64,000 bases of DNA from Flammeovirgaceae bacterium 311 (GTDB lineage Bacteria; Bacteroidota; Bacteroidia; Cytophagales; Cyclobacteriaceae): positions 2,620,501-2,684,500 of the forward strand of contig CP004371.1 in the NCBI GenBank assembly GCA_000597885.1. Reading direction: 5' to 3'. Shown here piece after piece: positions 10,455-20,438 of the stretch. The number at the start of each line of letters is the position of its first letter. The first letter of the stretch is position 1. A model generated the notes under the pieces. That model ran no database searches and was not told the origin of the DNA. It saw nothing but the letters and a program-made list of their open reading frames with translations. Made by a program: the position numbers and the translations under genes.

Positions 10455-10462
10455 TACTTTTG
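10455..10462 (+). promoter_or_regulatory. -7 element for sucA
   Basis: TACTTTTG matches TAnnTTTG and is 19 bases upstream of the sucA ATG. The -33 position reads TTAT rather than TTTG, so basal strength may be low or activator-dependent. Confidence 0.45.
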
Positions 10463-10481
10463 CGCAAACGTTTATTTTTAA

Positions 10482-13379
10482 ATGGATAAATATAGCTACA
10501 TAGCCAATGCCCACGGCAATTATATAGAAGAGCTGTACAAGGCATACAAGGCGGATCCCAATTCAGTGGATCCTACCTGGCAAAAATTCTTTGAAGGGTT
10601 TGACTTTGCCCAGCAATTCTACCCTACACTTCCGGGAGAGGCTTCCTCAAACGGAGCGGCAAGTTCTCAGGGCAATGGAAAAGCCTACGCGGCAGAAGCT
10701 GCAAACATAGCCGACAAACCGGCTGCAGGAGCACCTACCATCTCTGGTGGTAATGCAAAAGAGCTCAACGTAAGCCAGATGATTCATGCTTACCGCAGCC
10801 GCGGTCACCTCAAAAGCAATACCAACCCAGTGCGCAAGCGCCGCAACCATAAAGCATACCTGGATATCAGCGACTTTGGCCTTACCGAGGCAGACCTGAA
10901 CCAGGAGTTTGATGCCGGTAAGGAAATAGGCATTGGCCGTGCCACTCTCCAGAAGATCATAGATACCCTGCACTATATTTATATGGGCACTGTAGGCTTC
11001 GAATATATGTATATCCGCGATCCGGATATGATGGAGTGGTTTAAAAACAAGGCTGAGACTGAAGCGCTTAAGTTTAACCCGCCGCTGGAAGAAAAAAAGC
11101 AGATCCTGAGGAAGCTGAATGAAGCGGTGGTATTCGAAAATTTTCTGCACACCAAATACCTGGGCCAGAAACGCTTTTCTCTAGAGGGTGGCGAAAGCAC
11201 CATTCCGGCACTCGATGCCGCCATTACGCATGCAGGTAAGCTGGGTGTGAAAGAGGTAGTAATTGGCATGGCGCATCGCGGGCGCCTCAACGTACTGGCC
11301 AACATCATGGGTAAAACCTATGAGCAGATCTTCAATGAATTTGAAGGCGGCTATGATGTTGACCTTACCATGGGCGATGGCGACGTGAAATACCACATGG
11401 GCTACAGCAGCCAGATTAAAGTGGGCAACGATGTTGTTAACCTGAAGCTGGCGCCTAACCCTTCGCACCTGGAGGCAGTAGACCCCGTGGTAGAAGGCTT
11501 TACCCGTGCCAAAATTGACTGGCAGTACAACAACGATGTGGATAGCATGCTGCCCATCCTGATCCATGGCGATGCCGCTGTGGCCGGACAGGGCATTGTG
11601 TACGAGCTTATCCAGATGAGCAAGTTGAAGGCCTACACCACCGGTGGTACCATCCACTTTGTAATTAACAACCAGGTTGGTTTTACCACTGATTATGATG
11701 ATGCCCGTTCCAGCATTTACAGCACCGACGTTGCCAAAGTTGTGGATGCGCCAGTGCTGCACGTAAATGGCGACGACCCGGAAGCAGTGGTATTCTGTAT
11801 GAGGCTGGCGGTAGAATATCGCCAGAAATTCAATAATGATATTTTCATTGACATGGTGTGCTACCGCCGCCATGGCCATAACGAGAGCGACGAGCCAAAA
11901 TTTACACAGCCTCAGCTCTACAACATCATTAGCAAACACGCCAACCCACGTGAGTATTATAATAAACGCTTGCTGGAGCGTGGCGATGTTGATGCACAAC
12001 TGGCACAGAAGATGGACGAGGAGTTCCGCCAGCTGCTGCAGGACCGCCTGGACATGGTGAAGCAAAAGCCGCTCCCCTACCAGTACCAGGAGCTTGAGCA
12101 GGCCTGGCACAACCTGCGCCGCTCAAAACCCGAAGATTTTGACCAGTCTCCTGCTACAGGTGTTCCATTAGAAGCGCTGCATAAAGTGGCCGAGGCGCTG
12201 GTGAAAGTACCGCAGGGCTTCCGCCCAATTAAGCAGATAGAAAAAGCACTCGTACAGCGCCAGGAGATGTTCTTTAACGAGAAAGTGGTGAACTGGGCCG
12301 GTGCAGAGCTGTTAGCCTATGGTTCGCTGCTGGAAGAGGGAAATATGGTACGCCTGGTAGGGCAGGATGTGGAGCGGGGAACCTTCTCGCACCGCCATGC
12401 CGTGCTGCACGATGCTAAAACCGGCCAGGCCTATAACAGCCTTAACCACATTCGCGAAGATGATTCGCAGCCTTTCCGGATCTACAACTCCCTGCTAAGT
12501 GAGTATGGTGCCATGGGCTTTGAGTTTGGCTATGCCATGGCCAACCCCAATGCACTGGTAATCTGGGAAGCTCAGTTTGGAGACTTTGCCAACGGCGCCC
12601 AGGTGATGATAGATCAGTTCCTGACCCCGAGCGAAAGCAAATGGCAGCGCATGAACGGCCTGGTGCTCTTGCTGCCACACGGCTATGAAGGACAGGGCCC
12701 GGAACACTCCAATGCCCGCCCTGAACGCTTCCTGCAACTTGCAGCAGAGTATAACATTGTTGTAGCCAACGTTACAGATCCGGCTAACTTCTTCCACCTG
12801 ATGCGCCGTCAGCTGGCATGGCCGTTCCGCAAGCCGCTGGTGGTGATGTCGCCTAAATCGCTGCTGCGCCATCCGCGCGTGGTAAGCCCTATGAGTGCCT
12901 TGACTGATGGCCGTTTCCAGGAAATTCTGCCAGACAACAACGTACGTGGCGAGTCGGTGAAACGTGTGCTGCTTTGCTCTGGCAAAGTTTACTACGACCT
13001 GCTGGAGCGCCAGGAGGAAGAAAAACGCAGTGATGTTGCTATCATTCGTGTGGAGCAGCTGTATCCTTTCCCTGAAAAAGCAATTGAGGCAGAGCTGGCA
13101 AGCAACTACCCAAATGCCGAGGTATACTGGGTACAGGAAGAACCTGCCAATATGGGCGCCTGGAATTTCATTCTGCGGATCTACCAGCGGCCGGTTAAAT
13201 TTATTGGCCGTAAGGCTAGTGCATCTCCGGCTACAGGTTATTATAAAGTACATAACAAAGAGCAGGCAGAGCTGGTGAACCGTGCTTTTGCTGTTGAGCA
13301 GGCACCTGAACTACCCGCCAGCCAGGGAACGCCGGTAATGGAAGCAGAACCTAAGCAAAGGAAAAAAAAGGCTAAATAA
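10482..13379 (+). CDS. sucA: 2-oxoglutarate dehydrogenase E1 component
   Basis: 965 residues, thiamine-diphosphate enzyme that decarboxylates 2-oxoglutarate and passes succinyl to the lipoyl arm of SucB in the TCA cycle. The N-terminus (NYIEELYKAYKADPNSVDPTWQKFF) is the E2-binding extension of full-length E1o. Later motifs are VVIGMAHRGRLNVLANI (about 258-275), NPSHLEAVDPVVEG, IHGDAAVAGQGIVYE (about 360), VCYRRHGHNESDEPKFTQP, then the pyrimidine-binding half with GQDVERGTFSHRHAVLHD and LPHGYEGQGPEHSNARPERFLQ. A short Lys-rich tail ends the protein. It leads the sucA-sucB-lpd cluster, with sucB 42 bases downstream. Confidence 0.98.
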   Translation: MDKYSYIANAHGNYIEELYKAYKADPNSVDPTWQKFFEGFDFAQQFYPTLPGEASSNGAASSQGNGKAYAAEAANIADKPAAGAPTISGGNAKELNVSQMIHAYRSRGHLKSNTNPVRKRRNHKAYLDISDFGLTEADLNQEFDAGKEIGIGRATLQKIIDTLHYIYMGTVGFEYMYIRDPDMMEWFKNKAETEALKFNPPLEEKKQILRKLNEAVVFENFLHTKYLGQKRFSLEGGESTIPALDAAITHAGKLGVKEVVIGMAHRGRLNVLANIMGKTYEQIFNEFEGGYDVDLTMGDGDVKYHMGYSSQIKVGNDVVNLKLAPNPSHLEAVDPVVEGFTRAKIDWQYNNDVDSMLPILIHGDAAVAGQGIVYELIQMSKLKAYTTGGTIHFVINNQVGFTTDYDDARSSIYSTDVAKVVDAPVLHVNGDDPEAVVFCMRLAVEYRQKFNNDIFIDMVCYRRHGHNESDEPKFTQPQLYNIISKHANPREYYNKRLLERGDVDAQLAQKMDEEFRQLLQDRLDMVKQKPLPYQYQELEQAWHNLRRSKPEDFDQSPATGVPLEALHKVAEALVKVPQGFRPIKQIEKALVQRQEMFFNEKVVNWAGAELLAYGSLLEEGNMVRLVGQDVERGTFSHRHAVLHDAKTGQAYNSLNHIREDDSQPFRIYNSLLSEYGAMGFEFGYAMANPNALVIWEAQFGDFANGAQVMIDQFLTPSESKWQRMNGLVLLLPHGYEGQGPEHSNARPERFLQLAAEYNIVVANVTDPANFFHLMRRQLAWPFRKPLVVMSPKSLLRHPRVVSPMSALTDGRFQEILPDNNVRGESVKRVLLCSGKVYYDLLERQEEEKRSDVAIIRVEQLYPFPEKAIEAELASNYPNAEVYWVQEEPANMGAWNFILRIYQRPVKFIGRKASASPATGYYKVHNKEQAELVNRAFAVEQAPELPASQGTPVMEAEPKQRKKKAK

Positions 13380-13421
13380 GCAGGATCAATTTTTTAGAAG
13401 ACAGAGACTACCTATAATACT

Positions 13422-15140
13422 ATGAGTATAGAAGTAAAAGTGCCCACGGTGGGCGAATCCATCTCGGAAGTCACCATAGGCCAGTGGTTTAAAAACGACG
13501 GCGATTATGTTGAAAGAGACGAGAACATTGCCGAACTGGAATCTGACAAAGCAACCTTTGAGCTTGCTGCCGAGCAAGCCGGTATATTGCGCATAAAAGC
13601 CGCAGAAGGCCAAACGGTACCCATCGGGGAGGTAGTGTGCTTGATTGAAGATGGAGATGCCACAGCTGGTGGCGGTTCAGGAGCTGCAAAAGCTGATGCC
13701 AAACAAGATGCTCCCAAGGTGGGTGATCTGGGTGCTGGCGAGCAAACCAGGACCCCTGGTGAGTTTAGTGGTGCAGCCAAAGGCGGATCTGACAGCCAGG
13801 GTAGTGCTGGTGGCGGCGGTGCAGCCGGCGGCGGTCAGGTGGTGGACATGGTGGTGCCAACTGTTGGCGAATCGATTACCGAGGTAACCATTGGCCAGTG
13901 GCTGAAAGAAGATGGCGATACCGTACAGCTCGATGATATCATTGCAGAAATTGAGTCTGATAAAGCAACTTTTGAATTGCCTGCAGAAGCTGCAGGTGTA
14001 CTGCGCATTAAAGCACAGGAGGGCGAAACACTGCAGATTGGCGCCCTTATCTGCCAGATAGAAGCCACAACCGCGGGGGCAGCCCCAGCCGGCGCCGCAC
14101 AAGGCACTGGAGCAGGGCAAACCCCTACAGACAAAGCCGGCTATGGCAACCATGGCAATGGCGGACAGACAGAAGCAACTACACAATCATCTGATCAGGG
14201 ACAGGCATCTGGTTATGCAGCCGGACACCCCTCTCCTGCAGCAGGTAAAATCCTGGCTGAAAAAGGTATCTCTGCCGAAGCCGTAAAAGGCACAGGCGTA
14301 GGTGGCCGCATCACCAAAGAAGATGCCCAGAATGCACAGGGAGGCGGACAGAAGCAGCAACAAAGTACCGCTCCTCAGCAGCAGCAAAAAGCTGCGCCTC
14401 AGGAGCAAAAGGCTCCACAGACAGCTTCAGCAGCTGGCGCCCGCGAGCAAAGCCGTGAGCGCATGAGCTCACTGCGCAAAACCATTAGCCGCCGCCTGGT
14501 AAGCGTTAAAAACGAAACGGCCATGCTCACCACCTTCAACGAGGTGAACATGAAGCCCATCATGGATATCCGCAGCAAGTATAAAGAGCAGTTCAAGGAG
14601 AAGTACGAGGTAGGCCTGGGCTTCATGAGCTTCTTTACCAAAGCGGTATGCGTGGCCCTGCAGGAATGGCCTGCCGTAAATGCCCAGCTCGATGGTAACG
14701 AGATTGTGTACAACAACTTTGTAGATGTTTCCATAGCCGTATCCAGCCCTAAGGGCCTGGTGGTTCCGGTGGTGCGCAATGCCGAAAGCATGAGCTTCCA
14801 CGAAATTGAAAAGGAAATCATCAGCCTGGCTAAAAAAGCACGTGATGGCAAACTTAGCATCGAAGAGATGCAGGGCGGCACCTTCACCATCACCAACGGT
14901 GGTGTGTTTGGCTCCATGATGTCAACCCCTATTATCAACGCACCGCAAAGTGCCATTTTAGGCATGCACAACATTGTGGAACGTCCGGTAGTGGAGAATG
15001 GCGAGATTGTAGTGCGCCCTATCATGTATGTTGCCCTTAGCTATGATCACCGCATCATCGACGGCCGTGAGTCAGTAAGCTTCCTGGTACGCATGAAGCA
15101 ACTGCTGGAAGATCCAACCCGCTTACTAATAGGCGTTTAA
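13422..15140 (+). CDS. sucB: Dihydrolipoyl succinyltransferase (E2 of 2-oxoglutarate dehydrogenase) with two lipoyl domains
   Basis: 572 residues, larger than the ~400 of single-lipoyl SucB. It has two lipoyl domains, each with ESDKATFEL around the lipoylated Lys: one at about 2-75 ([20 protein letters not shown]) and a near copy at about 142-215 ([20 protein letters not shown]), joined by Gly/Ala-rich linkers. A peripheral-subunit-binding domain follows ([20 protein letters not shown], about 268-300), then a Gln-rich linker and the acyltransferase core (about 345-572) with the catalytic SYDHRIIDG. The core forms the 24-mer scaffold of the complex. The domain copy probably arose by internal duplication. 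Confidence 0.96.
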   Translation: MSIEVKVPTVGESISEVTIGQWFKNDGDYVERDENIAELESDKATFELAAEQAGILRIKAAEGQTVPIGEVVCLIEDGDATAGGGSGAAKADAKQDAPKVGDLGAGEQTRTPGEFSGAAKGGSDSQGSAGGGGAAGGGQVVDMVVPTVGESITEVTIGQWLKEDGDTVQLDDIIAEIESDKATFELPAEAAGVLRIKAQEGETLQIGALICQIEATTAGAAPAGAAQGTGAGQTPTDKAGYGNHGNGGQTEATTQSSDQGQASGYAAGHPSPAAGKILAEKGISAEAVKGTGVGGRITKEDAQNAQGGGQKQQQSTAPQQQQKAAPQEQKAPQTASAAGAREQSRERMSSLRKTISRRLVSVKNETAMLTTFNEVNMKPIMDIRSKYKEQFKEKYEVGLGFMSFFTKAVCVALQEWPAVNAQLDGNEIVYNNFVDVSIAVSSPKGLVVPVVRNAESMSFHEIEKEIISLAKKARDGKLSIEEMQGGTFTITNGGVFGSMMSTPIINAPQSAILGMHNIVERPVVENGEIVVRPIMYVALSYDHRIIDGRESVSFLVRMKQLLEDPTRLLIGV

Positions 15141-15160
15141 TTTATTGTACCAAGTATAAT

Positions 15161-15201
15161 GTATGGGGTACAGCACTTTACACAAGTCATGTACCCCATA
15201 C
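15161..15201 (+). repeat. 12-bp inverted repeat between sucB and lpd
   Basis: GTATGGGGTACA (15161-15172) and its exact complement (15190-15201), 17-base loop, no T-tract after it. The mRNA hairpin would stand just 20 bases before the lpd start, suggesting a stability or processing element rather than a terminator. Confidence 0.6.
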
Positions 15202-15221
15202 TAACTACTAAAAACTAAACC

Positions 15222-16625
15222 ATGCAATACGATGTAACCGTAATCGGTTCGGGACCTGGCGGGTATGTGGCAGCCATTCGCTGCGCACAGCTGGGACTCA
15301 AAACCGCAATCGTAGAAAAATACACATCGCTGGGCGGCACCTGTCTGAATGTAGGCTGCATTCCCAGCAAAGCCCTGCTCGATTCTTCCGAGCACTTCCA
15401 CAACGCCAGCCATACCTTTAAGGAACATGGCATTGAGCTGAATGATCTGCAGGTAAACCTGCCTCAGATGATCACGCGCAAGCGCAATGTGGTAAAGCAA
15501 ACTGTAGCCGGCATCGACTTCCTGATGAAGAAGAACAAGATCGATGTAAAGACGGGTATGGGTTCTTTTGTAGACAAGAACACCATCAAGGTAACGGGTG
15601 ACGACGGCAAGGAAGAAACCTTCCAGACCAAAAACACCATTATTGCTACGGGCTCTAAGCCTACAGCACTCCCTTTCATCCAGCTTGATAAAGAGCGTAT
15701 TATTACCAGCACCGAAGCCCTGGAACTGCAGGAAGTGCCTAAGCACATGATTGTAATTGGCGGTGGTGTGATTGGTATGGAGTTGGGCTCTGTTTATGGC
15801 CGCCTGGGCGCTAAGGTAACTGTAGTAGAGTTTCTGGACCGCATTATTCCGGGTATGGATGGTGCCCTTAGCAAAGAGCTGCAACGGGTGCTCAAAAAGC
15901 AGCATGGCTTCGACTTTAAGCTAAACACCAAAGTTACCGGCGTAGAACGCAAGGGGAACGAGGTGGTAGTACGTGCCGAAAACAAAAAAGGTGAGCAAAT
16001 AGAGATTACCGGCGATTACTGCCTGGTATCTGTAGGCCGCGCACCTTATACCAAAGGCCTTGGCCTGGAAAATGCCGGCGTTCAGCTGGACAATCGTGGT
16101 CGTGTGGAGATTGATGACCACCTGCGTACTAATGTGGAGGGCATCTATGCCATAGGCGATGTTATTAAAGGGGCTATGCTGGCCCACAAAGCCGAAGAAG
16201 AAGGTGTTTTTGTAGCGGAAAGCATAGTTGGCCAAAAGCCGCACATCAACTACAACCTGATTCCGGGTGTTGTTTATACCTGGCCTGAGGTTGCCGGTGT
16301 AGGTTATACCGAAGAGCAGCTGAAGGAAATGGGGCGCCAGTTTAAAACAGGCAGCTTCTCCTTTAAAGCCTCCGGCCGTGCCCGTGCTTCTATGGATACC
16401 GATGGTTTCGTGAAGGTGCTGGCCGATCAGGAAACAGACGAGGTACTGGGTGTACACATGATTGGCCCACGTGCTGCCGACATGATAGCCGAGGCCGTAG
16501 TGGCCATGGAATTCCGTGCTTCTGCCGAAGACATTTCGCGCATGAGCCACGCCCACCCTACCTTTACCGAAGCCATCAAAGAAGCCTGCCTTGCCGCTAC
16601 GGATAACAGGGCTTTACATACGTAA
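15222..16625 (+). CDS. lpd: Dihydrolipoyl dehydrogenase (E3)
   Basis: 467 residues, FAD enzyme that reoxidises the lipoyl arms with NAD+. It has the FAD-binding GSGPGGYVAAIR (9-20), the redox disulfide Cys41/Cys46 in GGTCLNVGCIPSK, the NAD-binding GGGVIGMELGSVYGRLG near 182, the second FAD motif IYAIGDVIKGAMLAHKAEEEG, and the C-terminal His-Glu pair in HAHPTFTEAIKEA. Full length. Co-located with sucA and sucB, so it most likely serves 2-oxoglutarate dehydrogenase and possibly other lipoyl complexes. Confidence 0.98.
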   Translation: MQYDVTVIGSGPGGYVAAIRCAQLGLKTAIVEKYTSLGGTCLNVGCIPSKALLDSSEHFHNASHTFKEHGIELNDLQVNLPQMITRKRNVVKQTVAGIDFLMKKNKIDVKTGMGSFVDKNTIKVTGDDGKEETFQTKNTIIATGSKPTALPFIQLDKERIITSTEALELQEVPKHMIVIGGGVIGMELGSVYGRLGAKVTVVEFLDRIIPGMDGALSKELQRVLKKQHGFDFKLNTKVTGVERKGNEVVVRAENKKGEQIEITGDYCLVSVGRAPYTKGLGLENAGVQLDNRGRVEIDDHLRTNVEGIYAIGDVIKGAMLAHKAEEEGVFVAESIVGQKPHINYNLIPGVVYTWPEVAGVGYTEEQLKEMGRQFKTGSFSFKASGRARASMDTDGFVKVLADQETDEVLGVHMIGPRAADMIAEAVVAMEFRASAEDISRMSHAHPTFTEAIKEACLAATDNRALHT

Positions 16626-16650
16626 AAAATAAACTCAATACTGTACCATA

Positions 16651-16684
16651 AAAAAGCGCTGCCAAATAATGGCAGCGCTTTTTT
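16651..16684. terminator. Bidirectional terminator after lpd
   Basis: AAAAAGCGCTGCC (16651-16663) pairs with GGCAGCGCTTTTTT (16671-16684). It ends lpd and also the convergent propeller gene on the minus strand. Confidence 0.9.
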
Positions 16685-16701
16685 GTTGTCTCCTGTTATT
16701 T

Positions 16702-19700
16702 TTACTCACCAGACCATTCGGGCCAGCGGCCGGGGGTATAGGGAGCTCCGGCAATTTCCAGCTGTTGCTGCAGTGCTGCAGACTGATCGGCTATTTCCTT
16801 TAGCTGCGTGAGCATGGGCCCCAGCTGCCGAGCAGCAATCCGGTAAGATTCCCGGTAGGTTTCAGGCGGCGCCGAGGTAGTGGTCCACATACTGTATTGC
16901 AGCACACCGGCACGCTCGCTGATGGAAGGTGCGGTTTCGAACTGATGACGGGCAAGCTCCTGATCTCCCACCAATGCCATCTTAACCTGGTACAGGCGCC
17001 GTTGCAGATCATAGATCTGCTTTAGCGCTTCTGTAGATGGAGCTGACATTTCCAGAACGGCCGTCTGCATGTAATTCAGGTTACGGGCAAGCTCTGTCTG
17101 TATACTACTTGCTGCGCTTACTACCCTGTTCAGGCGGGCAATATTTTCAGTAAACTGCCTGTACTCATCCCAGTTTTGCGTCTGAAAGGTTGCCTGATCC
17201 AAGGCTTTTATGGTAAAGGAAACAGGCTCGGTCAGTGTTGTTAGCTGCCCGTTTTCGTATTTGCTTAAGGCTACACTGTATATGCCAGGCACCGCCAGCT
17301 GCCCTTTTTCTTCGGAGCCGAACAACTCATCTGGCGCTGGTACATAACGGTTGGTAACTGGTGCCGATACATTGTGGCGCAGATCCCAGTTGATCCGCTG
17401 TAAACCTTTCTTAGCCGGTGCCTTTATCTGGCGTACCACGGCACCCGTTGCATCGGTAATGGTAAACAGCAGGAATGGCTCCGGTTGCTGTGCTTCCAGC
17501 CGCAGGCTGTCCTGGCTGGGGTAATAAACACTCTCTTTCCTGTCTATTGCTTCTTTTTCACGGGCTCTGCGCTGCTGGCGTATGGTTTGCAGTTCATCCC
17601 GTACATAGTAGGTAAATACTGCTCCAAAAGCCGGATTAGGCGCTGTAAAATAACTGCTGCCCAAATGTCCTTTATCGCGTAAACCAATCGGAAAACGTTC
17701 TACATACAATAGCGCATCCTTAACAGGCAGGATGGCCGCCGCCTGGTTAAAGCTGCCGGCATCCAGCGTACGCAGGGGCGTGTAATCATCCAGTATGTAA
17801 AAACCACGGCCAAAAGTACCCAGCACCAGGTCATTCTCCCGGCGCTGTATTTCAATGTCACGCACGGCAATGGTAGGAAGTCCTGACTTTAGCTGCACCC
17901 AGTCTGCACCACCGTTTTTGGAGTAGAAAGCGCCAAACTCGGTGCCGCAGAACAACAGGTTTGGATCTACATGATCTTCGGCAATGGTATAGACATTGCC
18001 GCGCTCAGGCAGTGTGCCGTGTAGTGCCCGCCAGCTTTTGCCTCCATCGGTAGTTTTAAACAGGTAAGGCTTAAAATCGCCATAACGGTGGTAGTTAAAA
18101 GCTACATAGGCCACATTTTTATCGAATTGCGAGGCAATTACCTGGTTCACATAGCTCTGGCGGGGGGCGCCTGCAATATTGTCGATCCTGGTCCAGTTCT
18201 GACCGCCATCGCGGGTAAGGTGCAGCAGGCCATCATCAGTACCCACCCACAGCAGGTTTTCGTCTAAAGTACTCTCGGCAATGGTGGTGGTTTGTCCCCA
18301 GATATCTGTAGAGGCATTTTTGGCAATGGCATCTACGCTCCATACCCGGCCCATTACCTCCAGGCGGTTCCTGTCTACGTCACGGCTAAGGTCGGGGCTG
18401 ATGGGTCTCCAGGAGTTTCCCCTGTCGTCGGTGCGGTACACCCTGTTAGCGCCAATGTACAGCCGGGTGGGCTGATGCTGTGAGATCAGGAGCGGTGCAT
18501 CCCAGTTCCAGCGCAGGGCTGGTTCATCTTCTCCTTCTATTGGTTTAATAAAGAGGTATTCGCCGCTGCGGCGGTCAAAGCGCACCAATCCTCCATGCTG
18601 GCTTTGAGCATAAATAATATTGGGATCAGTAGGATCTACCTGTGTTTCGAAACCATCGCCAACAGAGGTAATGTACCAGTCTTCGTTGGTGATGCCACTT
18701 ACACTGGTGGTTCTGCTGGGGCCGCCCAGGCTCAGGTTGTCCTGTGTACCGCCATGGATGCCGTAGAAAGGCTCCGCATTATCAGTAGAAACTTTGTAAA
18801 ACTGTATGACCGGCAGGTTTTGCTTAAAGTGCCAGGTGTTGGCAAAATCCCAGGTTTCGTAAATACCGCCGTCGCTGCCCACCAGCAGGTGATCTGTATT
18901 TTTAGGATCTATCCAGATGGCGTGGTTATCGATGTGCTTGTTGAGCTCACCCAGGTTGCGTACAGTTTTGCCGCCATCATCGCTTACCTTGTACCAGGTA
19001 TCCGTAATAAAGATACGGTCTGGATCAACGGGATCGCAGTTAAGCTCCTGGTAATAGTTGCCACTGGTAAAAACACCACTGCGGCGCTCCCAGCTGCGCC
19101 CGCGGTCTGCCGAACGATAAATACCTCCTTTGTTGTCCGGTGCTTCTACCACGGCATACACCACATCCGGGTTTGCCGGCGATACATCAATGCCAATACG
19201 CCCGATGTCTCCACCCGGGAGGCCTCCCTCCAGTTTTGTCCAGCTTTGCCCTCCGTCGGTTGTTTTGTAAAGGGCCGATTCGGGACCGCCGCCAATGTAG
19301 GTAAACACTTTGCGCTGACGCTGATGAAAAGCAGCATAGAGCGTATTCGGATCGCGGGGATCCATGATCAGGTTGTTGCAGCCTGTGTATGGGCTTACAG
19401 ATTTAACCAGCGCCCACGACTGGCCTCCATCTGTTGATTTATAGACGCCTCTTTCACCGCCATCGCTCCAGACGGGGCCATAAGCCGCTACCCATACAAT
19501 GTTGCTGTTACTGGGGTCTACTATAATATTGGCAATATGTTCGGAGTTTTTTAGGCCCATGTGTGTCCAGCTTTTACCTCCGTCGGTACTCTTGTACACG
19601 CCATCGCCATAGCCAACAGATCGCTGGTTGTTGTTTTCGCCGGTACCTACCCAAACGGTACTGGGGTTAGCAGGATCCAGGCTTACACAACCGATGGAAT

Positions 19701-20010
19701 AGCTTCCCTGCTGGTCGAATATGGGGGTATAGGTGGTGCCATGGTTTTCCGTTTTCCAGACGCCTCCGGAAGAGGAAGCAACATAGTACACATCGGGGTT
19801 TTGTGGGTGAACCGCAAAATCTGAAATGCGCCCCGAGGTAACGGCCGGACCAATACCCCGAAACTGCAGGGCCTGGTACGTATCAGACCTTAGGTGTACT
19901 GGCTTTTCTGTAGCAGCCTCCTGGCGCCTGGTGCTCCTACCCTTCTGTGAGTAAGCAGCTGTACTGCCGATAAGCAGCAGCATAAGCGTGTAGTATTGTA
20001 ATCTCTTCAT
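16702..20010 (-). CDS. Secreted VPS10/sortilin-like Asp-box (BNR) propeller protein
   Basis: 1102 residues starting with a signal peptide (MKRLQYYTLMLLLIGSTAAYSQ). At least eight S-x-D-x-G-x-x-W Asp boxes are visible, e.g. YKSTDGGKSW, YKTTDGGQSW, YRSADRGRSW, LTRDGGQNW and FKTTDGGKSW, which mark a large ten-bladed-type beta propeller as in sortilin (VPS10) and WD40/YVTN/BNR-like exported proteins. The last ~300 residues are a separate region with a FlgD/Ig-like beta portion (DATGAVVRQIKAP, ...RINWDLRHN) and a helical tail. The substrate is unknown; a glycan- or peptide-related role outside the inner membrane is inferred. A paralogue with the same architecture lies at 20944-24087. Confidence 0.8.
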   Translation of the reverse strand: MKRLQYYTLMLLLIGSTAAYSQKGRSTRRQEAATEKPVHLRSDTYQALQFRGIGPAVTSGRISDFAVHPQNPDVYYVASSSGGVWKTENHGTTYTPIFDQQGSYSIGCVSLDPANPSTVWVGTGENNNQRSVGYGDGVYKSTDGGKSWTHMGLKNSEHIANIIVDPSNSNIVWVAAYGPVWSDGGERGVYKSTDGGQSWALVKSVSPYTGCNNLIMDPRDPNTLYAAFHQRQRKVFTYIGGGPESALYKTTDGGQSWTKLEGGLPGGDIGRIGIDVSPANPDVVYAVVEAPDNKGGIYRSADRGRSWERRSGVFTSGNYYQELNCDPVDPDRIFITDTWYKVSDDGGKTVRNLGELNKHIDNHAIWIDPKNTDHLLVGSDGGIYETWDFANTWHFKQNLPVIQFYKVSTDNAEPFYGIHGGTQDNLSLGGPSRTTSVSGITNEDWYITSVGDGFETQVDPTDPNIIYAQSQHGGLVRFDRRSGEYLFIKPIEGEDEPALRWNWDAPLLISQHQPTRLYIGANRVYRTDDRGNSWRPISPDLSRDVDRNRLEVMGRVWSVDAIAKNASTDIWGQTTTIAESTLDENLLWVGTDDGLLHLTRDGGQNWTRIDNIAGAPRQSYVNQVIASQFDKNVAYVAFNYHRYGDFKPYLFKTTDGGKSWRALHGTLPERGNVYTIAEDHVDPNLLFCGTEFGAFYSKNGGADWVQLKSGLPTIAVRDIEIQRRENDLVLGTFGRGFYILDDYTPLRTLDAGSFNQAAAILPVKDALLYVERFPIGLRDKGHLGSSYFTAPNPAFGAVFTYYVRDELQTIRQQRRAREKEAIDRKESVYYPSQDSLRLEAQQPEPFLLFTITDATGAVVRQIKAPAKKGLQRINWDLRHNVSAPVTNRYVPAPDELFGSEEKGQLAVPGIYSVALSKYENGQLTTLTEPVSFTIKALDQATFQTQNWDEYRQFTENIARLNRVVSAASSIQTELARNLNYMQTAVLEMSAPSTEALKQIYDLQRRLYQVKMALVGDQELARHQFETAPSISERAGVLQYSMWTTTSAPPETYRESYRIAARQLGPMLTQLKEIADQSAALQQQLEIAGAPYTPGRWPEWSGE

Positions 20011-20438
20011 AAGTATAATGGGAGTGGGCTTCTACAAATCATAAGATTCTGGCCCACAGAAAAACGAACTATTTATTCGGAGTTTGAAAAAAACGCCCCT
20101 GCCAGTATTCAGGAATAGGGGATAATTGCATTTTAACATTAGTGAACCCAGCCTGGTATGCCTGCCTCAGGAAAGCTACAAAATTAGAAATGTTTCCACA
20201 AGCTGAAAAATAGCAGCCTTATAAGTTGTTGCTGGTATGCCTGTTCCTTAGCTATAATTCCCTTTGCAGCACAAACCCTTTAAACTCTTCATGAGAATAG
20301 TATATGTATGTTTATATGTATTCCTTTTGCGGTATCTCCTGTTTGCGCGGGCAATAATATTACTGCCTTTGTAAATGTATTTGGTCTTTCTTTATAGATT
20401 ATAGTGAAATACATGAAACCGATCTTATATTAAAAGGA
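20011..20438. other. Intergenic region between divergent genes, no gene seen
   Basis: 428 bases, AT-rich, between the divergently transcribed propeller gene and a small membrane protein gene. It must hold both promoters, but I see no exact TTTG-N19-TAnnTTTG. I see no convincing short ORF or RNA gene. Confidence 0.5.

Noticed and set aside
11181-12110. 309-codon minus-strand ORF inside sucA
   Set aside because: Shadow of a highly conserved enzyme gene with intact motifs in the sense frame.
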